From Dugong dugon (lineage: Eukaryota > Chordata > Mammalia > Sirenia > Dugongidae), in NCBI GenBank assembly GCA_030035585.1, contig CM057469.1, positions 18,718,501 to 18,782,500 of the forward strand: a stretch of DNA of 64,000 nt, given 5' to 3'. The translations under genes were made by a program, and so were the position numbers. The stretch's first letter is position 1; each line of letters opens with the position of its first letter. Below are positions 56,461 through 64,000 of the stretch, in pieces. A model generated the notes under the pieces. That model saw only the letters and a list, made by a program, of their open reading frames with translations. It ran no database searches and had not been told where the DNA came from.

Positions 56461-57689
56461 TAGACTGAAAGGATTTTAATGATGTAGCCAAATCTTTCAG
56501 TGATACGTAGCTAGCTACATAAATAGATATTTCTCACCTCTTTACATTCCACGATGCTAACAGCTTTACTTCCATAACTACAAAGTGCAAAACAGTTAAG
56601 GCCCATTGCCTGGCTAAGAATGAAATTCTTATTCCATATTCTTTGTTGCTTAATTATTAAGTGGACATTACTTCTTTGGGAATGTTTCATGGGACCTTCA
56701 ATATTTTCAGAAAATGCAATTTTGCTTTCCTATTATTTATACCTCAGGGGTAACTCATAAATGTTATAGCTAAAATATACTGTGTTTTTGAAAATCTAAA
56801 AGTATAAGCCAGAAATGTTTTAAAAAATCTAAATCAGACTGGCAACTTCTAATTGCCAAGCAGAATGCAGAATATAACATTCCATACCTCTTTAATATTT
56901 TTCTTTTGAAATAATTTCTGCATCAGCTCAGGCACCAACATGCCGACAGAGCCAATTGAGTGTGTGTGCCAGAGGCGGCTGTGTTTCTCCTTGAAAGATA
57001 ATTACAGCAGCATACACTGTCCACGTGGGATCTTGATGAATACATAGACAATATTTGCATATGATCTGCTTATGTTCTGGGAACCGTATGATCATGTGTG
57101 GTCTGCCAACGAGCGATCAGCAAACTAATAACTTCAGTTTGTGTGCTTGATCATGACTGTAGTGTAAGAGGAGGGTTGTTATCTTGTAAGCTGAGGAAGG
57201 TTTTCCACTCTTGAACTATCATTTCAATCATTAATCGTTTTGTCCTTATAAATTCCTTTCATGCTAAATTGCAAATCTTGATCTCAGTCCAAAGTTGACA
57301 GTTCAGAAGATAAAGGTGTAGAAAGAGAAAGGGTGTGGGCCAAATTTGTGTGGCCAGAGTGATAATTTTTTTTTGGTTTCCATTTTTAGTTTGTTTTGGG
57401 TGTAGAGAAGGAAAAAAGACTAGGTATTAAAAGCATTGCGTGCAGCAGGATTGGGCAGATGACGCGCAGCTCCCAGTGCTGACACCAAATGCTGACAACT
57501 GTGGGCTGTGCTACCACTTACCACAGGGAGTAGCCTGCTAGGAAAAAGGATCACAACACTCTCTGCCTCACCATTTATGAAAGTGAAAGAGGGAAAACAA
57601 CCTGCATGTGCATCAGTAGGGGATTGGCCTAATAACTTCTGGTAGAGTCAGACAATGGAATACCACATGGACATTAACCAACCAAACCA
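56461..57689. other. Mostly unique upstream sequence
   Basis: No recognised repeat. 56860-57190 is listed separately as a candidate regulatory block. Confidence 0.5.
56860..57190. promoter_or_regulatory. Candidate conserved upstream element (unproven)
   Basis: Repeat-free, about 7.4 kb upstream of the predicted KIF26B start. It holds GAAATAATTTCTGCATCAGC, CAATATTTGCATATGATCTG (an octamer-like ATTTGCAT) and several TGATCA words (GTATGATCATGTGTG; GCTTGATCATGACTG). Function is inference. Confidence 0.3.
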
Positions 57690-57897
57690 ATTCATTTCAA
57701 CCAAATCAAGTCAATTCTGAATCATGACGACCCCATGTGTGTCAGAGGAGAAATGTGCTCCATAGCATTTTCAATGGCTGATTTTTTGGAAGCAGATCAC
57801 CAGGCCTTTCTTCCAAGTTGTGTCTTGGTGGACTCAAACTTCCAACTTTTGAGTTAGCAGCCAAGTGCTTAATGGTTTGTACCACCCTGAGACTCCC
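57690..57897 (-). repeat. AfroSINE
   Basis: AAGTCAATTCTGAATCATGA, TTTTCAATGGCTGATTTTTT and TTTTGAGTTAGCAGCCAAGT, with the head ACCACCCTGAGACTCC. Confidence 0.9.
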
Positions 57898-58530
57898 ATG
57901 CAGACATTAAAAATGTTTTAATTGAAGAACAATGGAATGGATACTGACAATATATTAGTATTAAGTGAAGGAAAAAAAAAACAATAAAAAGTACATACAG
58001 TATGATAATTGAATAAATTTAAAAAATCATACGCATATCAGAAATTTTAAAAAACTAGTGTGAAACACCAAAATATTGAATATAACAACTCTTTAGGAGG
58101 TAGGATTGCCAGTTCTATGTTTTCTAAAACATTTTAATATTATTATTATCATCATAAAAAAAAAGTTACTAAAATAAAATGACAAAGTGAGTTTCAGTTT
58201 TTAGGAAAGGGGTCACAAGAACCTAGCATGTAAAGGAAGGGCACAATGTATGTGGGGACACCCCATGAAGCATCCATGTCCATGAGTGTCTGGACACACG
58301 CACACACACATACACACACACACACAGGCCTGTATGCCTAGTTAAAGCCAGGAAAAAAGAAACAGGTCTTGAGAGCGACAGTGATAAAGATGAGTAGAGT
58401 ATGTTGGTGATTAAAAATAAATATTTTAAAGTAAAATTTCAAAGCACTTTACAAAAAAAAACACTAATATACTTTGTTTATAGCTTTCTAAATTTAGAAT
58501 TTACGCCACTCATTTGTCAGGTTGTTGTAC
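57898..58530. other. Unassigned AT-rich sequence
   Basis: 57898-58130 resembles the decayed end of a LINE (CAGTATGATAATTGAATAAA) but is not assigned. 58288-58326 is a (CA)n microsatellite. Confidence 0.45.
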
Positions 58531-58534
58531 TGTG

Positions 58535-61478
58535 GTGGCTTGTGTGTTGCTGTGATGCTGGGAGCTATGCCACCAGTATTTCAAATACCAGCAGGGTCAC
58601 CCATGGTGGACAGGTTTCAGCAGAGCTTCCAGGCTAAGACAGACTAGGATGAGAGGCCTGGTGATCTGCTTCCAAAAATTAGCCTATGGAAACCTCATGG
58701 ATCACAGAATAACACTGTTTGACTTGCTTGTTTTCGTCATGTTAACAGGAGAGATCAATTGCTGGAGGAGGATATCTTGTCTGATGAAGTAGAGGACCTG
58801 TGAGGGCGTGGGAGACCCTCCGTGAGATGGATTGGCACAGTACCACAGCAGTGAACTCTGACATGCTGGTGATCATAAAGATGACACAGGACCGGGCACA
58901 ATTTCATTCTGTTGTATATGAGGTTGCCATTAGTAGGAGTTGACTTTTTTTTTTGTTTTTAATTGTGCTTTAGGTGAAAGCTTACAGAGCGAATTAGTAT
59001 CTCTTTCAACCATCGATACACAAATTGTTTTGTGACGCTGGTTGCAATCCCCGCAATGTGTCAGCACTCATCCCTGTTTCACCCTGGGTTCCTCGTGTCG
59101 ATTTATCCTGTTTTCCTGTCCCATCCTGCCTTCTTGTCTTTGCTTTTGGGCAGGTGTTGCCCATTTGGTCTCATATACATGATTGAACTAAGAAGCACGC
59201 TCCTCAAATGTGTTATTGTTTGTTTTGTAGACCTGCCTAATCTCTGGCTAAAGGGTGAACTTAGGGAGTGACTTTAGTTTTGAGTTAAAAGGGTATCTGG
59301 GGCCATAGTCTCAGGGGTTCCTCCAGTCTCTGGCAGACGGTAAATCTGGTCTTTTTCTGTGAATTTGAATTTGTTCTACATTTTTCTCCTGCTCTGTCCA
59401 GGACCCTCTATTGTGAACCCTGTCAGAGCGGTCAGTGGTGGTAGCCAGGCACCATCTAGTTGTTCCAAGCTCAGGCTGGTGGAGGCTGTGGTTCATGTGG
59501 TCCATTGGTCCTTTGGACTAATATTTCCCTTGTGTCTTTGGTTTTCTTCATTCTTCTTTGCTCTGGACAAGATAGGACCAGTAGATGTGTCTTAGATGGC
59601 CGCTTCCAAGTTTTAAGACCCCAGACACTACTCGCCAATGTCAGATGTAGAACATTTTCTTTATGAACTAGGTTATGCCAATTGACCTAGATGTTCCCTG
59701 AGACCACAGTCCACAGCCCTCAGCCCGAGTAGCTCAGTCCCTCAAGGTGTTTCGATGTGTCTATGAAGCTTCTATGACTTTGGCTTGGTCAGGTTGTCTG
59801 ACTTCCCCTATTGTGTACTGTCTTTCCCTTCACCGAGGTTAACATTTAGCTACTATCTAGTTAGTGATTTCCCCTCCCCGGCCCTCACCTCCCTGGTAAC
59901 CATCAAAGATTGTTTCTTTCTATGTGAAAACCTTTTCTTGAGTTTTTATAATAGCGGTCTCATACAGTATTTTCTTTTGGGATTGATTTATTACACTCAG
60001 CATAATGCCCTCCAGATTCAGTCCATGTTGTGAGATGTTTTCAGATTTATCATTGTTCTTTATTGCTGGGTAGTAGTTCCTTGTGTATATGTACCATAAT
60101 TTGTTTATCCATTCATCTGTTGATGGGCGCTTAGGTTGTTTCCATCTTTTTGCTATTGTGAATAGTGCTGCAATGAACATGAGTATGCATATGTCTATTG
60201 GTGGACGGCTGTTATTTCTCTGGGATATATTCCTAGGTATGGGATTGCTGGATCATATGGTATCTCTATTTCTAGCTTTTTAAGGAAGCACCATATCATT
60301 TTCCACAGTGGTTGTACCATTATACATTCCTACCAGCAGTGCATAAGAGTTCCAATCTCCCTACAACCTCTCCAAGATTTGTTATTTTCTTTATTAGTAC
60401 TAGTATTGTTGAGGTGAGATGGTCTCTCATTGTAGTTTTGATTTGCATTTCTCTAATTGCTAATGATCTTGAGCATTTCCTTACGTATCTGTTAGATGCC
60501 TGGACGTCTTCTTTGGTGAAGTGTTGGTTCATATCCTTCACCCATTTTTTAACTGGATTATTTGTCTTTTTGTCATTGAGGTGTTGCAGTATCTTATAGA
60601 CTTTAGAGATTAGACCTTTGTTAGATATGTTGTAGCCTAAAATATTTTCCCTGTTTGTCGGTTCTCTTTTTACTCTTTTGGTGATGTCTTTTGATGAACA
60701 TAAGTGTTTAATTTTTAGGAGATCCCAGTTATCTAGTTTATCTTCTGGTGTTTGTGCATTGTTAGTTATGGTTTGTATCCTATTTATACCATATATTAGG
60801 GCCCCTAGGATTGTCCCTATTTTTTCTTCCATGATCTTTTTAGTTTTAGGTTTTATATTTAGGTCTTTGATCCGTTTTGAATTAGTTTTTGTGTATGGTG
60901 TGAGGTATGGGTCCTGTTTCATTTTTTTACGAATGGACATCCAGTTTTGCCAGCACCACTTGTTAAAAAGACTGTCATTTCCCCATTTAATGGACTTTCG
61001 GCCTTTGTCAAAGGTCAGCTGACCATAGGTGGACGGATATACATCTGGGTTCTTCGTTCTGTTCCATTGGTCTATGTGTCTGTTGTTGTACCAGTACCAA
61101 GCTGTTTTGACTACCATGGCTGTGTAGTAGGTTCTAAGATCAGGTAGTGTGAGGCCTCCTACTTTATTCTTCTTCAATAATGCATTACTTATCCAGGCCC
61201 TCTTTTCTTTCCATATAAAGTTAGTGATTAGTTTTTCCATCTCATTAAAGAATGCCGTTGGTATTTGGATTGGGATTGCATTATATCTGTAGATCATTTT
61301 GGGTAGAATTGACATTTTTACAATGTTGAGTCTTCCTATCCATGAGCATGGTATGTTTTTCCATTTATGTAGGTCTCTTGGTTTCTTATGGTAGTGTTTT
61401 GTAGTTTTGCTTGTATAGGTCTTTTATGTCCCTGGTAGTAGGAGTCGACTTTACAGCAGCTAACAACAACAACAAATT
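58535..61478 (+). repeat. SINE/RTE composite split by an L1
   Basis: 58535-58690 has the body shared by Gly-headed SINEs (GGTTTCAGCAGAGCTTCCAG; GGCCTGGTGATCTGCTTCCA). 58740-58947 has an RTE 3' stretch (GATGAAGTAGAGGACCTGTG; GGAGACCCTCCGTGAGATGG; ATGACACAGGACCGGGCACA). The tail resumes at 61436-61478 (AGTAGGAGTCGACTTTACAG; CTAACAACAACAAC). So either an RTE copy followed a SINE, or a template switch joined them. Confidence 0.8.
58948..61435 (-). mobile_element. 5'-truncated L1 with ORF2 C-terminal coding region, about 2.5 kb
   Basis: On the minus strand, a 331-residue frame (61315-60320) encodes the ORF2 C-terminal third: PKMIYRYNAIPIQIPTAFFN, NFIWKEKRAWISNALLKKNK, VVKTAWYWYNNRHIDQWNRT and [20 protein letters not shown]. 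The frame then breaks near 60370 and continues decayed ([20 protein letters not shown] at about 60180). The 3' UTR ends in a poly-A seen as T at 58945-58960. A 17-base duplication, TAGTAGGAGTTGACTTT (58931-58947) and TAGTAGGAGTCGACTTT (61436-61452), marks the insertion. RT and endonuclease domains are missing, so it is dead. Confidence 0.95.
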
Positions 61479-62083
61479 TGGAGTCAGGAATATAATGGAG
61501 GGACCCCAGGACTCTATAGACATGAGATAGCTTGCCCAAAGACACAAATCCAGTCAAAGAGAGTGCCAGGAAGAAAAACACAGACCCTTCCTCGTCTCCA
61601 ACGAGGAACCCCGTTTCCTGGGATTACACACAGTCTAAAGGTCAGAAGCGCAGCACATTTTGGCAGCAGGTGGGACATAAGAAGGCTGTGAAAGTCCAGG
61701 ACATAGAATAAAACAAAACCACTACATATCTTGTTAATGATTGTGCTGATGAACTTATGACAGAAGTAGACCAGAATATCATCCTGTGGAGGGGTGCATG
61801 CACAACTTTTATTTAACATTTGTTAAACAACACCTAGCTTACAAGGCAGCAGAACAAAGGAAAATGACAAAGAGTCAGGGGAGAGCAGATGAGGAGAAGA
61901 TATTCCAGCTGCAGGGGTCAGTGAAGTGCCCTTGAGGAAAGGGGCTTTGAGCTGGGCCTTGCATGATAGACAAGAGGTAGAGGAAAGGGCAGGAAAGACA
62001 TCAGACAAGAGAGAGAAGCCCAGAAGAAAAGAATAGGAAGGTCAAGTGAGTCATTTTTCCAGATTTGAGAGTGCCTGTGAGAG
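61479..62083. other. Unassigned sequence, possible old repeat
   Basis: 61860-62040 has the phrase order of an old dispersed repeat (CAGCTGCAGGGGTCAGTGAA; GGGCCTTGCATGATAGACAA), perhaps the same family as at 6085. No gene is seen. Confidence 0.4.
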
Positions 62084-62436
62084 GCAGTGATGGCTCAGTG
62101 ATAGAACTGTCGCCTCTCATGTAAGAGACCCAGTTTCAGTTCCCGGACAATGCACCTCATGTGCAGCCACCACCTGTCTATCAGTGGGGGCTTGCATGTT
62201 ACTTTGAGATTAAACAGATTTCAGCAGAGCTTCTAGACTAAGACAGACTAGGAAGAGAGGCCTGGCGATCTACTTCCAGAATCACTCAGTGAAAACCCTA
62301 TGGATCACAATGGTCCCATCCCCAACTGATTATGGAGATGGTGCAAGAGCAAGCAGTATTTCATTCTGTTCTGTTGTGCAGGGAGTCATCATGAGTCAGG
62401 GATCAGTTCGAGAGCAGCAAACAACAACAACAGCAT
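62084..62436 (+). repeat. tRNA-Gly-headed SINE, full length
   Basis: 62084-62154 aligns over 71 bases with a tRNA-Gly layout: 5' GCAGTGATGGCTCAGTGATA, an anticodon-arm region CGCCTCTCATGTAAGAG, a B-box-like CAGTTTCAGTTCCCGG and 3' ACAATGCA. The body is GGCTTGCATGTTACTTTGAG and GCAGAGCTTCTAGACTAAGA, and the tail GTCATCATGAGTCAGGGATC followed by (AAC)n. It is the cleanest copy of this type. The tRNA-like head is diverged and is not a functional tRNA gene. Confidence 0.93.
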
Positions 62437-62654
62437 GGGAGTATGGCAGGATGGAACCACATCACATAATATTTTGAATGTCTAGTTTAGGAGTTTGAAC
62501 TTGAGAAATGGAGAATACCAAAGGGGTTTGAGTAAGTAAGGGACAGCGCCAAGGCCACACAATACATTGATCTGATAGCAGTTTGTAAGAAAGGTTGAAG
62601 CAGTAGGACATGGAAGCAAGGATACCAGTTAAGAGGTAACAAATGACGGGGGAA
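62437..62654. other. Unassigned sequence
   Basis: Possibly continuation of the old repeat at 61860. Nothing firm. Confidence 0.4.
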
Positions 62655-63540
62655 CTTACAACTCAATAATTAGAAAACAAACAACCTAATCAAAAAATGG
62701 GCAAAGATATGAACATATATTTCACCAAAGAAGGTATATGAATGGCTGATAAGCACATGAAAAGATGCTCAACATCATTGGCCATCAAGGAAATTCAAGT
62801 TAAGAACACAGTCAAATACCACTTTATATCTACTAGAATTACTGTAATCAAAAAGTCAGACAATAAAAGCTGTTGGTGGGAATGTCAAGAAACCTCCTAC
62901 ATTGCTGATGGGAATGAAAATGGTGCAGCCACTTTATAAAACAGTTTGGTGCTTCCTCAAAAAGTTAAACATCAAATTACTGGACCACTCAGTAATTCTG
63001 CTCCTAGGTATCTACCCAAGAGAAATGAAAATATATGTCTACACAACGATGGGCAAACGTTCATAGCAACATTGTTCATAATAACCAGAAAGTAGAAATA
63101 ACCCAAATGTCCATCAGCTGGTGAATGGATAGGCAAAATGTGATCTATCCATACAATGGAATATTATTTGACAATAAAAAGGAATGAATTACTGATATAT
63201 GCTACAATGTCAACAAACCTCAAAAACATTATGCTAAATGAGAGAAGCCACACACAAGAGGTCATGTAGCATATGATTCCGTATATATGAAATGTCCATG
63301 AAAAGCAAATCTATAGAGACAGAAAGTAGGCTAGCAGTTGCCGAAGGCTGGGAGTAGGAATGAGAATTAACTCCAGATAAGCATGCGTGCTCTTATTGGG
63401 CTGATGAAAATGTTCTGAAACAGATCGTAGTGATGACTGCATCACTTGATAAATTTTCCAAAAATGTTAAACTGTACACTTGAATAGGGTGAATTTTATT
63501 ATATGTAAAATATATCTCAATAAAGCTTTTTAAAAAATGT
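62655..63540 (+). repeat. Old L1 (L1M-type) 3' end
   Basis: GGGCAAAGATATGAACATAT, AAAGATGCTCAACATCATTG, TCCTAGGTATCTACCCAAGA, ATTATGCTAAATGAGAGAAG and TATATCTCAATAAAGCTTTT plus A-rich end. It has many stops. Confidence 0.9.
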
Positions 63541-64000
63541 GATGGGACAGGTAACAGTGAGGATGGAAATGAGGGATCAACTTCAGCCATGTCAGCACGA
63601 GAACAGCTAGGCTTGGAGACAACCAGTGTGAGGACAGAACTAGAGGCATCGTGTGTGGATGTTTTTCAGGCATGTAAGCTAGGCAAGACAGATGAAAACT
63701 GCCTTTTTAGCAAAAAAGAAAATGGAAGGAGGAGGATGGGTTTGATTTAGAAAAACTACAGCAACATTAATCTGACTGTATTTTCAGACTGTATTTCTGA
63801 AACAAAAGTCTGAGAGGGAGGGTTAATCTGGTTGCCCACTTCAGGAATTCTAGAATATTCTAATGGGATCCCATAGGGTCTGTCTTCATGTTGACCAAAC
63901 ATCTTGAGAGAATAAATCCCAACACTGGAAGGAGTGTTAAAAAAACACCACCTAGTGGGAGAGATGAGCACTGCTTAACCAAGGCAGGACTGTGGAAGCT
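63541..64000. other. Unassigned sequence at window edge
   Basis: No recognised gene or repeat with confidence. Confidence 0.4.

Noticed and set aside
62084-62154. Functional tRNA-Gly gene
   Set aside because: The head is mutated in the stems and joined to a SINE body and tail with no terminator directly after it.

Overview
This window is nuclear DNA from a placental mammal, almost certainly an afrotherian and most likely a paenungulate such as an elephant. The evidence is the dense population of tRNA-headed SINEs that end in a GAGTCGGAA..GACTCGACGGCA-type tail (AfroSINE family), with RTE-class LINEs that share that tail. Ancient mammalian MIR, L2, L1M, MER5-like and LTR copies lie beneath them. 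The species call is inference from repeat content.

One protein-coding gene is recognisable: the 5' end of KIF26B (atypical kinesin-11 family) on the minus strand. Coding exon 1 (49065-49127, 21 codons) and coding exon 2 (47806-48207, 134 codons) have consensus splice sites and are separated by an 857-bp phase-0 intron. Together they encode the first 155 residues: the basic start, the Ser/Gly/Pro-rich low-complexity stretch and the first CxxC module. A CpG-rich promoter domain covers about 47.5-50.8 kb. A TATA-like element, an inverted CCAAT box and an initiator-like site predict a start of transcription near 49581. No later KIF26B exon was seen, so everything from 1 to 47805 is read as part of a very large intron 2, and 49.6-64 kb is upstream flank.

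Layout: 1-2.1 kb, L1 pieces and a TIR DNA transposon; 2.1-9 kb, MIR/L2/SINE mosaic; 9.1-11.3 kb, broken class I endogenous retrovirus (pol tail, env, 3' LTR); 11.6-35.9 kb, SINEs, L2, MIR, LTRs and several repeat-free stretches; 35.9-39.9 kb, L1 and nested SINEs; 40-44.3 kb, mostly unique; 44.3-46.1 kb, a 5'-truncated RTE LINE; 47.5-50.8 kb, KIF26B 5' end; 51.5-56.3 kb, one old L1 split by nested LTRs and SINEs; 56.9-57.2 kb, a possible conserved element; 58.6-61.5 kb, an L1 inserted in an RTE tail; 62-63.5 kb, a tRNA-Gly-headed SINE and an old L1 end.

No novel multi-gene system is visible. The points most worth checking are the promoter structure, the insertion-in-insertion record (several with readable target-site duplications), the two SINE head types, and a few repeat-free AT-rich blocks in the intron and upstream flank that look like developmental enhancers. 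Repeat boundaries were set by eye and most are good to about 10-30 bases.
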